This document shows, in pieces, positions 1 to 7,617 of a DNA stretch of 15,050 nucleotides; position 1 is the stretch's first letter; every line of letters begins with the position of its first letter. The notes under the pieces were generated by a model that did no database searches, had not been told where the DNA came from, and saw only the letters and a program-made list of their open reading frames with translations. The position numbers and the translations under genes were made by a program. This stretch comes from an uncultured Clostridia bacterium (GTDB lineage: Bacteria; Bacillota; Clostridia; Oscillospirales; Acutalibacteraceae): the NCBI GenBank assembly GCA_945869905.1, contig CAMBQD010000004.1, positions 1-15,050 on the forward strand, given 5' to 3'.

Positions 1-132
1 CACGTACCTGTTGGCATTATATTTACCTTTGCCGGCCCTGCAATTGCCGCATTTATTATGAAAAAGACAAGGTATCTTGACCTTTTACTCTATCCTTTAA
101 AATCTGTTAAAGGGCTGAAAAAAGCAGACTGA
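1..132 (+). CDS. C-terminal end of a membrane protein, possibly an acyltransferase-3 family protein (partial)
   Basis: An open frame runs from the window edge to TGA at 130-132 and gives the last 43 residues of a protein. The visible part has a hydrophobic segment (GIIFTFAGPAIAAFIM), then a basic, amphipathic tail (KKTRYLDLLLYPLKSVKG) that ends in lysines. This is the look of a last transmembrane helix followed by a cytoplasmic tail. Membrane O-acyltransferases of the acyltransferase-3 family in Firmicutes polysaccharide loci often end in a similar way, and such an enzyme would fit the context, but 43 residues are too few to decide. Other polytopic membrane proteins are equally possible. It lies 31 bases before the next gene on the same strand, so it is probably part of the same operon. 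Confidence 0.6.
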   Translation, partial: HVPVGIIFTFAGPAIAAFIMKKTRYLDLLLYPLKSVKGLKKAD

Positions 133-146
133 GCTTACAAATAATT

Positions 147-152
147 AAGGAG
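147..152 (+). promoter_or_regulatory. Ribosome binding site of the first pyruvyl transferase gene
   Basis: AAGGAG lies 11 bases before the ATG at 164 and supports that start. No convincing promoter or terminator was seen in the 31-base gap. Confidence 0.7.
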
Positions 153-163
153 TAAATTGCTTT

Positions 164-1282
164 ATGACAAGTAACAAAAAAAAGGTTGCCGTGATAACAC
201 GCCATGCAGTATCCAATTACGGCTCTGTTTTGCAAAGCTATGCACTGCAAAAAGCAATAGACTCCCTTGGTTATGAATGTGAAATAATTGATTACATAAG
301 AAATGACGAGCATTACAAAAATATTGCAGATACATTGGTGAAAAAATCCTCATGGAACAAAAGCCCTATTACCCGTATGGTGTATAAATCAATACAATCA
401 CCTGAATACATACATATGGGCAAGGCATTTGAAAGGTACAGAAACACTTTAATTAAAGCAAGTGATAAAAGATATTCTTCTCTTAAGGAGCTTGAGGATA
501 ATCCCCCCGAGGCTGATATATACTGCACAGGCTCAGACCAGGTTTGGGGCACAATAGGGAATGATGACATTGACGGTGCATACTTCCTGACCTTTGCCGG
601 CAAAGGCAAAAAGAAGATATCCTATGCCGCCAGCTTCGGAAAGACAAATACGGCGTCAAATAATGCTGAAAATATAACAGAATGGCTTAGCGGATATGAC
701 TGCATAACAGTGCGTGAAAGCAGTGCCGTCAAGCTGATAAATAATTTAGGAATAGAAAATGTTACCCAAGTGCTTGACCCTACTCTTTTGCTTGATAAAG
801 GTCAATGGAGTACACTTATAAAAAAGGACATAAATGATGAATATGTGCTTTTATATCAGCTTCACAGTAATCCCCAAATGGATAACTATGCAAAGGAATT
901 TGCAAAAAAAGCAAATCTTAAGCTGATAAGGATTACTCCCCTTTTTCACAGGATTTTCAAATCAGGCAAAGCGGTATACCTTCCTGATATAAGCACATTT
1001 TTATCCTACATAAAAAATGCAAAATATATGATTACCGATTCCTTTCACGGAACGGCATTTGCCATTAACTTTAACACACCGTTTATAGACATACTCCCCG
1101 GTGAAACAAAAACAAGAAATCAAAATATTTTGGAGCTGACAGGCCTTACAGGTCAAATACTGAATGATTACAGTGATTTCAGCTTTATTGACAAAAAGCC
1201 GGATTTTACATATGCCAATGAAAAAATATCAGAGCAACGTGTAAAATCCATAAACAAACTAAATGAAATGCTAAATGATTAA
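164..1282 (+). CDS. Polysaccharide pyruvyl transferase family protein (first copy)
   Basis: A 372-residue protein of the polysaccharide pyruvyl transferase family (PF04230; CsaB/WcaK-like). Characterised members add a pyruvyl ketal from phosphoenolpyruvate to a sugar of a lipid-linked or wall polymer, which brings in a negative charge. Visible family marks in order: an N-terminal segment with NYGSVLQSYALQ, then TGSDQVWG, SYAASFG, VRESSAVK, DPTLLLDKGQW, and near the C-terminus the conserved TDSFHGTAFAI with its histidine. No signal peptide or membrane segment is evident, so it should be cytoplasmic. The gene overlaps or abuts the FrhB-like gene that follows, a pairing often seen in clostridial polysaccharide loci. 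A run of eight A at 176-183 falls in codons 5-7. The acceptor sugar cannot be deduced, and many family members have never been assayed. Confidence 0.88.
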   Translation: MTSNKKKVAVITRHAVSNYGSVLQSYALQKAIDSLGYECEIIDYIRNDEHYKNIADTLVKKSSWNKSPITRMVYKSIQSPEYIHMGKAFERYRNTLIKASDKRYSSLKELEDNPPEADIYCTGSDQVWGTIGNDDIDGAYFLTFAGKGKKKISYAASFGKTNTASNNAENITEWLSGYDCITVRESSAVKLINNLGIENVTQVLDPTLLLDKGQWSTLIKKDINDEYVLLYQLHSNPQMDNYAKEFAKKANLKLIRITPLFHRIFKSGKAVYLPDISTFLSYIKNAKYMITDSFHGTAFAINFNTPFIDILPGETKTRNQNILELTGLTGQILNDYSDFSFIDKKPDFTYANEKISEQRVKSINKLNEMLND

Positions 1283-1288
1283 CGGTGA
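1283..1288 (+). promoter_or_regulatory. Ribosome binding site that decides the start of the FrhB-like gene
   Basis: GGTGAT ends 4 bases before the ATG at 1293. The alternative in-frame ATG at 1275 has no purine-rich site before it (the upstream bases are aaactaaatgaaatgcta). The same GGTGAT arrangement precedes the ATG at 11520. Confidence 0.55.
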
Positions 1289-1292
1289 TATA

Positions 1293-2501
1293 ATGACTGT
1301 ACCAATACTGTTTGATAAAAAAGAAAATTGCTGTGGCTGTGCAGGGTGCCTAAATATCTGCCCTGTCGGTGCCATAACAATGAAATGTGACGAATACGGC
1401 TTTGAATATCCCGAAATTTGCGAGGGCATATGTATAAACTGCGGCAGGTGTAAAAGGGTATGTGGATACCAAAATGAAAGCATACTTCATTCACCTATTT
1501 TTGCTTATGCCGCAGTGTCAACAAATACAGATGTAATGGACTCTGCCTCCGGCGGTGTGTTTGCCTCGATTTCGGATAAGTTTTTACTGCCGAATGAAAA
1601 CACAGTTGTCGGTGCGTCACTTGAAAGCATTGACGGAAAAATAACTCCTAAGCATATAGCGGTTCATTCTGCTGAAGGTGTTAAAAAGCTTTGGGGTTCA
1701 AAATATGTTCACAGTGACACGTCACAAATTTTTTCAGAAGCGGAAAATCTGCTGAAGAATAATAAAAAGGTATTATTCTCAGGTACACCCTGTCAGGTGG
1801 CAGCACTTTATTCCTACCTTGGAAAGGATTATGACAACCTTTATACAATTGACCTAATATGCCACGGCGTTCCAAGCAGGAAAATGTTTGACGATTATTT
1901 GAGCTTTATATCCGATAAATACGGCAGGGTTAAGGACTTTGTATTCCGTGATAAAAAGCACGGCTTGGCATTTGTGTCACGTGCCGTTTGTGAAAAAAAC
2001 GGAAAAGAAAGTGTAAAATATATTCAGTACGGCGAAAACGCATATTATACATATTTTCTTCAGGGAAACACATACAGGGATTGTTGCTACAGCTGTAAAT
2101 ATGCCACTCAAAAACGAGTGGGAGATATTACCATAGGCGACTATTGGGGTATAAAGGCACAGCACCCGGAGCTATTTAACGGTACACACCCCGAGTTTAA
2201 CGCAGATAAGGGCATTAGTTGTCTGTTAATCAACACACAAAAGGGTGAAAGGCTAATTGACATTTACGGCACGGGGCTAAGCCTTCACAAAAGCACCTTT
2301 GAAAAAATAGCCGCAGAAAACAGCCAGTTAAAAATACCCAGCGTTCCAAAGGGTAACAGAGAAGGAATTATGAATGCCTATAAAACAGGCGGATACAGAC
2401 AGGTTGACCGCATATTTAAAAAGCAGGCAGGTGTATCCGTAATTCTTGCTCATATAAAAGCCAAAACTCCGTTATGGATAAAAAAACTGATAAAAAAATA
2501 A
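1293..2501 (+). CDS. FrhB-like iron-sulfur protein (coenzyme F420 hydrogenase/dehydrogenase beta subunit family)
   Basis: A 402-residue protein starting MTVPILFDKKENCC. The N-terminus is a ferredoxin-like domain with two full C-x2-C-x2-C-x3-C sets: C13, C16, C19, C23 and C47, C50, C53, C57, enough for two 4Fe-4S clusters. The rest matches the FrhB family (PF04422/PF04432): SASGGVFASIS, LFSGTPCQVAAL, DLICHGVPS and the cysteine-rich CCYSCKYATQKRVGDITIGDYWG region (positions about 2080-2145). In methanogens FrhB is the flavin and Fe-S subunit that reduces coenzyme F420. Gut clostridia are not known to make F420, so the partner here is probably another electron carrier or a substrate in polysaccharide assembly; that is inference. 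An upstream in-frame ATG at 1275 would add six residues and overlap the previous gene by 8 bases; the ATG at 1293 has the better ribosome binding site. The protein is soluble by appearance. Confidence 0.88.
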   Translation: MTVPILFDKKENCCGCAGCLNICPVGAITMKCDEYGFEYPEICEGICINCGRCKRVCGYQNESILHSPIFAYAAVSTNTDVMDSASGGVFASISDKFLLPNENTVVGASLESIDGKITPKHIAVHSAEGVKKLWGSKYVHSDTSQIFSEAENLLKNNKKVLFSGTPCQVAALYSYLGKDYDNLYTIDLICHGVPSRKMFDDYLSFISDKYGRVKDFVFRDKKHGLAFVSRAVCEKNGKESVKYIQYGENAYYTYFLQGNTYRDCCYSCKYATQKRVGDITIGDYWGIKAQHPELFNGTHPEFNADKGISCLLINTQKGERLIDIYGTGLSLHKSTFEKIAAENSQLKIPSVPKGNREGIMNAYKTGGYRQVDRIFKKQAGVSVILAHIKAKTPLWIKKLIKK

Positions 2502-2519
2502 AATAGGAATTGATGATAA

Positions 2520-3746
2520 ATGCGAATATTGTATTCTGCTTTTACTGCCTTTCCCAGTGCCGGCTCCGAGGCTCAGTGCGGCTGGGCATGGGCAAATGCC
2601 ATGAGAAACTATAATGAAGTTTATTTGGTTACTCGTAACGAAGCAAGACAGGATATTGAAAAATATATAAAAGAAAATAATATCAATAACATTAAAGTAT
2701 TTTACCACGATATACCGTCTGCACTGAACATATACGGCAAAACAGGTAAGCTGTATTTTTTGTATTATTTGATGTGGCAGGCAAGTGTAAAAAACACTGT
2801 AAAAAGACTTAACAAAAAATATCACTTTGATTACATACAGCATATAACTCTGGGTGATTTCAGGGTTGTGGGCACTGCTTGGAAAACCGATTCAAAATTT
2901 ATTTTCGGTCCTGTGGGCGGTGCACAGTTAATGCCAAAGGTATTTGAGCCATACGTAACAGAACATAGAAAAAGTGAAAAGGTCAGAGAGTTTATCAACA
3001 AGTTTGTCAAATTCAATCCTTTTTACAGACACGCTCTTAACCACTGTGACCTGATACTCGGTGCCAACAAGGAAACCTGTGAATACTTAAGCAGTATCGT
3101 TAAGGACAGGTCAAAGTGCCGTGTTCTGACAGAAAACGGCATAATGGCAGAAAAAATTAACGAACCGCTGTTTGAAAAAAAGGATACAAATGAAGCGGTA
3201 AATATTCTTTGGGCAGGACGGCTTATATACAGAAAAGGCTTGGCATTTCTGCTGGAGGCTTTAAGCCGTGTTGATACCGACAGAAAATACCAACTGCTTT
3301 TAGTGGGCGACGGACCTGAGCTTGAGGCATTAAAAAAGCTTGCAATAGAATTAGGTATAGACGACAAAGTAACCTTTTACGGTAAAATACCTTATACCGA
3401 AATGAAAAAGGTATATTCCGTCAGCGACTTTTTTGTTTTCCCCAGCCTGAGAGAAACCACCGGCACGGTGCTGTTTGAGGCGATGAGCAACGGACTTCCT
3501 GTTTTAACCTTTAATCAAAACGGAGCAGATTTGCTTATTGATGAAGGCTGTGGCATAAAGGTTGACATTAACCAAGCCTTAGACCAAATAAAAAATGACT
3601 TTGCCTATGGAATAAAGCGTCTTGTTGAAAATGACGAAATGAGGATAGCCCTTGGCAAAGCGGCATACGAAAAAATCCTCAAGGATTTTACTTGGGAAAA
3701 CAAATGCAAATTATTTGAAGATGAATTTTTAAAGGACATAAAATGA
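2520..3746 (+). CDS. Glycosyltransferase, GT4 family (GT-B fold)
   Basis: A 408-residue glycosyltransferase. The C-terminal half has the GT4 (PF00534) pattern: WAGRLIYRKGLAFLLEAL, LLVGDGPELEALKKLA, VTFYGKIPYTEMKKVYS, FVFPSLRETTGTVLFEAM. The E-x7-E pair that contacts the nucleotide-sugar is E312 and E320. The N-terminal acceptor domain begins MRILYSAFTAFPSAGSEAQ, with a glycine/serine loop and no signal peptide. It would transfer a sugar from a nucleotide donor to a lipid-linked oligosaccharide at the inner face of the membrane; donor and linkage cannot be read from the sequence. Start at 2520 follows AGGAATTG at about 2505. The gene overlaps the next glycosyltransferase by four bases (ATGA), which suggests coupled translation. 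Confidence 0.88.
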   Translation: MRILYSAFTAFPSAGSEAQCGWAWANAMRNYNEVYLVTRNEARQDIEKYIKENNINNIKVFYHDIPSALNIYGKTGKLYFLYYLMWQASVKNTVKRLNKKYHFDYIQHITLGDFRVVGTAWKTDSKFIFGPVGGAQLMPKVFEPYVTEHRKSEKVREFINKFVKFNPFYRHALNHCDLILGANKETCEYLSSIVKDRSKCRVLTENGIMAEKINEPLFEKKDTNEAVNILWAGRLIYRKGLAFLLEALSRVDTDRKYQLLLVGDGPELEALKKLAIELGIDDKVTFYGKIPYTEMKKVYSVSDFFVFPSLRETTGTVLFEAMSNGLPVLTFNQNGADLLIDEGCGIKVDINQALDQIKNDFAYGIKRLVENDEMRIALGKAAYEKILKDFTWENKCKLFEDEFLKDIK

Positions 3747-4825
3747 GCAAAACTATTTTCTTTATCACCAATGCCTTGTCAGGCGGCGGTGCGGAAAGGG
3801 TAATGAGCAATCTTGCAAATTACCTTACCAACAAGGGCTACACAATAAAATTCATATTGCTTAACGGTGACACGGTTGTTTATCCCCTTGACAGCTCTGT
3901 GGAAATCATTGTCAGGACAGATAAAAACGGCAGGGATACCCTTGCTCAAATCAAGTTCATAAGGCAATATATGAAGCAGAATAAAGACGCCCTTTTTGTT
4001 TCATTTTTCACTCATCAAAATATTTACACAATTTTGGCGTCCATAGGCATAAGGGCAAGGGTTCTTGTTTCCGAGCGAAATGACCCCAATAATTCCTTTG
4101 CACCAAATCTAAAAAAGATAATGGACCCGTTAAGAAAAATACTTTACAAAAATCATCACTGCAAAAAGGTAATTTTCCAGACAAGCGGTGCGGCTGATTA
4201 TTTCAGCAAAAAAATAAAGAATAAAGGATTGGTTATACCAAATCCCCTGAAAAAAGAACATATCCCTGCCTATTACGGCGACAGAAAAAATACCGTTGTG
4301 GCTGTGGGCAGACTCAACTCACAAAAAAATTATCCACTGCTTTTAAAAGCATTTAACAAATTCTCACAGCATCACCCTCAATACAAGCTTGAAATATACG
4401 GCGACGGAGTGCTCAGACCTAAGATGGAGGATTTCATTAATCGCAATGACCTTGCGGATAAGGTGGAGCTTTGCGGCTTTTGTCAAAATGTACACGAAAG
4501 AATTATTGACGCAGGTATGTACGTTATGTCCTCTGACTTTGAAGGGCTGTCAAATGCCTTGATAGAGGCAATGGCATTGGGACTGCCTGTTATTTCCACC
4601 GACCACCCACCGGGCGGTGCAAGGGAATACATAACGGATTATGATAACGGAATTTTAACTCCCGTGGGTGATATTGACGCTTTAGCCGATGCAATGTGCT
4701 ATGTGGCGGAGCACCCCGATAAAGCAAAGGAAATGGCTAAAAATGCGGCGGCGGTAAGAGATAAGCTTTCCTTTGACGATATATGTAAAAAATGGCAAGC
4801 TGTTTTTGACAGCATTCTTCAGTAA
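3743..4825 (+). CDS. Glycosyltransferase, GT4 family (GalNAc-transferase-like)
   Basis: A 360-residue GT4 glycosyltransferase. The N-terminal donor/acceptor loop SGGGAERVMSNLANYL (residues about 13-28) and the C-terminal VAVGRLNSQKNYPLLLKAF, SDFEGLSNALIEAM and GLPVISTDHPPGGAREYI are typical of the group that includes PglJ/PglH-like N-acetylgalactosamine transferases. The E-x7-E pair is E267 and E275. Its start ATG at 3743 shares bases with the TGA of the preceding gene, and AAAGGA at 3731-3736 serves as the ribosome binding site. It has no membrane segment, so it probably works at the cytoplasmic face on the lipid-linked repeat unit together with its neighbour. The exact sugar is not determinable; the resemblance to the PglJ group is by motif only. 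Confidence 0.88.
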   Translation: MSKTIFFITNALSGGGAERVMSNLANYLTNKGYTIKFILLNGDTVVYPLDSSVEIIVRTDKNGRDTLAQIKFIRQYMKQNKDALFVSFFTHQNIYTILASIGIRARVLVSERNDPNNSFAPNLKKIMDPLRKILYKNHHCKKVIFQTSGAADYFSKKIKNKGLVIPNPLKKEHIPAYYGDRKNTVVAVGRLNSQKNYPLLLKAFNKFSQHHPQYKLEIYGDGVLRPKMEDFINRNDLADKVELCGFCQNVHERIIDAGMYVMSSDFEGLSNALIEAMALGLPVISTDHPPGGAREYITDYDNGILTPVGDIDALADAMCYVAEHPDKAKEMAKNAAAVRDKLSFDDICKKWQAVFDSILQ

Positions 4826-4840
4826 TACAGAGGTAGAAAA

Positions 4841-5866
4841 ATGCAAAAATTCAACAAAATGGACCCCTCAAAAAAATATTTAATTACAGGTGCGGCAGGC
4901 TTTATCGGCTTTCATCTGTCAAAAAAGCTGCTTGAACAGGGTGCTGAGGTTGTGGGAATTGACAATATGAACGATTACTACGACGTAAGGCTTAAGGAGG
5001 CACGCCTCGATATCCTGAAAAGATTTGACGGCTTCACCTTTATCAAGGGCAGCATTGCTGACAAGAATCTTGTGCTTGAAATGTTTAATAATCACTGCCC
5101 TGACATAGTCGTAAATTTAGCGGCGCAGGCAGGTGTGCGTTATTCCATAACAAATCCGGACTCCTACATTGAGTCAAACATTGTGGGCTTTTTTAATATC
5201 CTTGAGGCTTGCAGGCACAATCCTGTGGAGCATTTGCTTTATGCGTCATCATCCTCTGTTTACGGTATGCAGGAAAAAACTCCTTTTTCGGTAACTGATG
5301 ATGTGTCTCACCCTATCAGCTTATATGCCGCCACAAAAAAATCAAACGAGCTTATGGCATTTACATATTCTCACCTTTACAATATCCCCACAACCGGACT
5401 GCGCTTTTTTACCGTATACGGTCCCTTCGGCAGACCCGATATGGCATATTTTGGCTTTACAAACAAAATGATAAAGGGCGAAACGATACAGATTTTCAAC
5501 AACGGAGATATGAAAAGGGATTTCACATACATTGATGATATTGTACAGGGTGTTGAAAATATGCTTTGCAATCCTCCTTTGGGCAATGACCCTGCCAAGG
5601 TGTACAATATCGGCAATAACGAGCCTGAGGATCTGATGAGGTATATTGAAACCTTGGAGAATGCACTTATCCGTGAGGGCATTATTGATAAGCCGGCAAA
5701 GAAGGAATTTTTACCAATGCAGCCGGGTGACGTATATCAGACCTATGCAGATGTGTCCGAGCTTATGAACGATTTTGATTTTAAGCCCTCCACATCTATA
5801 GAAAAGGGCTTGGGCGAATTTGCCAAGTGGTACAAAGCCTTTTATGTGCAAGGAGGTACCGTATAA
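4841..5866 (+). CDS. UDP-glucuronate 4-epimerase-like NAD-dependent epimerase
   Basis: A 341-residue extended short-chain dehydrogenase/reductase. The Rossmann NAD-binding motif GAAGFIG is at residues 17-23, the acidic ribose-binding residue follows in VVGIDNMNDYYDVRLK, then AAQAGVRYS, SSSSVYG and the catalytic pair Y162 and K166 (YAATK). The segment DNMNDYYDVRLKEARL and RFFTVYGPFGRPDMA are typical of UDP-glucuronate 4-epimerases (CapI/LspL/GAE type), which turn UDP-glucuronate into UDP-galacturonate. The UDP-glucose dehydrogenase gene that makes the substrate is two genes downstream, which supports this. AGAGGT at 4829-4834 supports the ATG at 4841; an internal ATG at 4859 would still keep the Rossmann motif. 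A different 4-epimerase specificity cannot be excluded. Confidence 0.88.
   Translation: MQKFNKMDPSKKYLITGAAGFIGFHLSKKLLEQGAEVVGIDNMNDYYDVRLKEARLDILKRFDGFTFIKGSIADKNLVLEMFNNHCPDIVVNLAAQAGVRYSITNPDSYIESNIVGFFNILEACRHNPVEHLLYASSSSVYGMQEKTPFSVTDDVSHPISLYAATKKSNELMAFTYSHLYNIPTTGLRFFTVYGPFGRPDMAYFGFTNKMIKGETIQIFNNGDMKRDFTYIDDIVQGVENMLCNPPLGNDPAKVYNIGNNEPEDLMRYIETLENALIREGIIDKPAKKEFLPMQPGDVYQTYADVSELMNDFDFKPSTSIEKGLGEFAKWYKAFYVQGGTV
5851..5856 (+). promoter_or_regulatory. Ribosome binding site of the acetyltransferase gene, inside the end of the epimerase gene
   Basis: A perfect AGGAGG sits 14 bases before the ATG at 5871, a rather long spacing. No other in-frame start lies between the upstream stop and 5871 at a better distance. 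It argues against the longer open frame that begins at 5820, which would overlap the epimerase by 47 bases. Confidence 0.6.
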
Positions 5867-5870
5867 ATAT

Positions 5871-6383
5871 ATGAAAATAATTGATAAAATTTTGAAAAAT
5901 ATTAACACAATTAAATTTTGGAGAAAAAAAGGCGCATTGATAGGAGAAGACTGTGATATTTCCGTTAACGCCTCCTTAGGAAGTGAACCTTATTTAATTA
6001 CTATAGGAAATCACGTGCGCATTAACTCAGGTGTTAATTTAATCACTCATGACGGAGGGGTATGGGTTTTGCGTGAATTATCTGATGCAGAAAATTCAGA
6101 AGATATTGATTTATTTGGTAAAATCAATATAAAAGATAATGTTCATATCGGCACTAATGCTATAATCATGCCGGGAATAACCATCGGAAGCAATTGTATT
6201 ATAGGATGTGCCGCCATAGTAACCAATGATATACCGGATAATTCAATAGCTGTCGGCACACCGGCTCGAGTTATTGAAACTATTGATGAATATGAAAAAA
6301 AACACGTTAATGATTTTATGTATACTAAATCACTAAATGAAAAAGAAAAAAAGAAAGTGTTGTTAGAAACATTTAAACAATAA
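5871..6383 (+). CDS. Hexapeptide-repeat O-acetyltransferase (WbbJ/LbetaH type)
   Basis: A 170-residue left-handed beta-helix acyltransferase. Hexapeptide-style repeats are visible in IGEDCDISVNASLG, ITIGNHVRINSGVNLITHDGG, KINIKDNVHIGTNAIIMPG, ITIGSNCIIGCAAIVTND and the closing PDNSIAVGTPARVIE. The histidine in LITHDGG is where this family keeps its catalytic base. The likely reaction is transfer of acetyl from acetyl-CoA to a hydroxyl of a sugar in the repeat unit, in the cytoplasm. The C-terminal 30 residues are charged and lysine-rich. The gene is clearly more AT-rich than the epimerase before it and separates that gene from the dehydrogenase, which suggests an exchangeable cassette. Start at 5871, four bases after the previous stop. 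Confidence 0.85.
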   Translation: MKIIDKILKNINTIKFWRKKGALIGEDCDISVNASLGSEPYLITIGNHVRINSGVNLITHDGGVWVLRELSDAENSEDIDLFGKINIKDNVHIGTNAIIMPGITIGSNCIIGCAAIVTNDIPDNSIAVGTPARVIETIDEYEKKHVNDFMYTKSLNEKEKKKVLLETFKQ

Positions 6384-6404
6384 TTTTTCTGAAAGGAAAA
6401 ACTA

Positions 6405-7580
6405 ATGAAAATTGCAGTTGCAGGCACAGGATATGTAGGACTTTCCATTTCGGTATTGCTGGCTCAAACCAACGAGGTCACTGCCGTTGATATCATACAG
6501 GAAAAGGTTGATATGATTAATAGTGGAATCTCTCCTATTGTTGACAGCGAAATCGAAGATTATCTAAAAAATAAAAAGCTGAATTTAACAGCAACTACCG
6601 ATGCAAAAAGTGCATATAAAGATTCTGAGCTCGTAGTAATTTCCACACCCACAAACTATGATGAAAAGCTGAATTTTTTTGACACATCATCGGTTGAATC
6701 CGTAATTGAGCTTGTTATGGAGGTCAATCCAAACGCAATTATGGTGATAAAATCAACCGTTCCTGTGGGATATACTGAAAGCGTCAGAAAAAAATATAAC
6801 TGTGACAAAATTATGTTTTCACCTGAATTTCTGCGTGAGGGATATGCACTTTATGATAATCTGTATCCGTCCAGAATAATTGTCGGTGCTCCGACGGATA
6901 TGGAGAAAGATGCACATACATTTGCAAAGCTTTTAAATGATAGTGCGTTAAAGGCTGACGTTCCTGTTTTATTTACAAATCCCACTGAGGCTGAAGCAGT
7001 TAAACTGTTCGCCAATACATATCTTGCTTTGCGTGTTGCATATTTTAATGAGCTTGATACCTATGCTGAAATGAGAGGACTTGACACTAAGCAGATTATT
7101 GAAGGTGTTTGCCTTGATCCAAGAATAGGCGACCACTACAATAATCCCAGCTTTGGCTATGGCGGGTACTGCCTACCCAAGGACACAAAGCAGTTAAGGG
7201 CAAATTTTGCCGATGTACCAAGCAATCTTATCGGTGCAATTGTTGATGCAAACGTAACCAGAAAAGATTTTATTGCAGACAGAATTATTGAAAAAAGCCC
7301 AAAAACAGTGGGCATTTACAGGCTTACAATGAAATCAAATTCCGACAATTTCCGCCAATCCTCCGTTCAGGGAGTTATGAAACGCATAAAGGCAAAGGGT
7401 ATAGAGGTTGTAGTTTATGAGCCTTCACTTAAGGAGGACAGCTTTTTCAACAGCCGTGTTGTCAGAGATTTAGAAGAATTTAAAAAGATATCCGATGTAA
7501 TTGTTGTAAACCGTTTTAATAGCGAGCTTTTCGATGTTAAATATAAGGTTTATACAAGAGATTTATTTTTCAGAGATTGA
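6405..7580 (+). CDS. ugd: UDP-glucose 6-dehydrogenase
   Basis: A 391-residue nucleotide-sugar dehydrogenase of the short bacterial type. It oxidises UDP-glucose to UDP-glucuronate with two NAD+. Visible marks: N-terminal Rossmann motif MKIAVAGTGYVGLS, STPTNYDEKL, STVPVGYTESV, FSPEFLREGYALYDNLYPSR, AEAVKLFANTYLALRVAYFNELD in the central helix, and the catalytic cysteine C256 in GGYCLPKDTKQL. The C-terminal UDP-binding domain follows with KSNSDNFRQSS. Length and motif order match Ugd proteins better than GDP-mannose dehydrogenase or UDP-ManNAc dehydrogenase, though those share the fold. AAAGGA at 6392-6397 is well placed for the ATG. With the epimerase upstream it would supply uronic acids for an acidic polymer. 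Confidence 0.92.
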   Translation: MKIAVAGTGYVGLSISVLLAQTNEVTAVDIIQEKVDMINSGISPIVDSEIEDYLKNKKLNLTATTDAKSAYKDSELVVISTPTNYDEKLNFFDTSSVESVIELVMEVNPNAIMVIKSTVPVGYTESVRKKYNCDKIMFSPEFLREGYALYDNLYPSRIIVGAPTDMEKDAHTFAKLLNDSALKADVPVLFTNPTEAEAVKLFANTYLALRVAYFNELDTYAEMRGLDTKQIIEGVCLDPRIGDHYNNPSFGYGGYCLPKDTKQLRANFADVPSNLIGAIVDANVTRKDFIADRIIEKSPKTVGIYRLTMKSNSDNFRQSSVQGVMKRIKAKGIEVVVYEPSLKEDSFFNSRVVRDLEEFKKISDVIVVNRFNSELFDVKYKVYTRDLFFRD

Positions 7581-7605
7581 TTTATCATTGTTTAAAAAGT
7601 TTTTT

Positions 7606-7610
7606 TGGAG
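7606..7610 (+). promoter_or_regulatory. Ribosome binding site that decides the start of the polymerase gene
   Basis: TGGAG is 7 bases before the ATG at 7618. The open frame extends up to an ATG at 7534 inside the dehydrogenase gene, but that one has no comparable site and would overlap by 47 bases. Confidence 0.5.
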
Positions 7611-7617
7611 TTTTAAT

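Noticed and set aside
1..132. Reading the left-edge tail as a FecCD-type transport permease
   Set aside because: The PVGIxxTxxGxP-like resemblance is short and the basic tail and locus context fit a polysaccharide-locus membrane protein at least as well; left unassigned.
2472..2843. A 123-codon open frame on the - strand at the junction of the FrhB-like and first glycosyltransferase genes
   Set aside because: It lies opposite two well-supported genes, shows no family motifs and has low-complexity Phe/Ile-rich sequence; it is a shadow.
5820..5870. Longer N-terminus for the acetyltransferase, starting at ATG 5820
   Set aside because: The extra residues are the epimerase sequence read in another frame, and AGGAGG at 5851 lies downstream of that start.
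6384..6404. Short TTTTTC / GAAAAA inverted repeat in the gap before the dehydrogenase gene
   Set aside because: The stem is A-T rich with six bases, has no following T-run, and contains the ribosome binding site; not a credible terminator.
7534..7617. Longer N-terminus for the polymerase, starting at ATG 7534
   Set aside because: It would overlap the dehydrogenase gene by 47 bases and has no ribosome binding site; ATG 7618 has TGGAG at 7606-7610.
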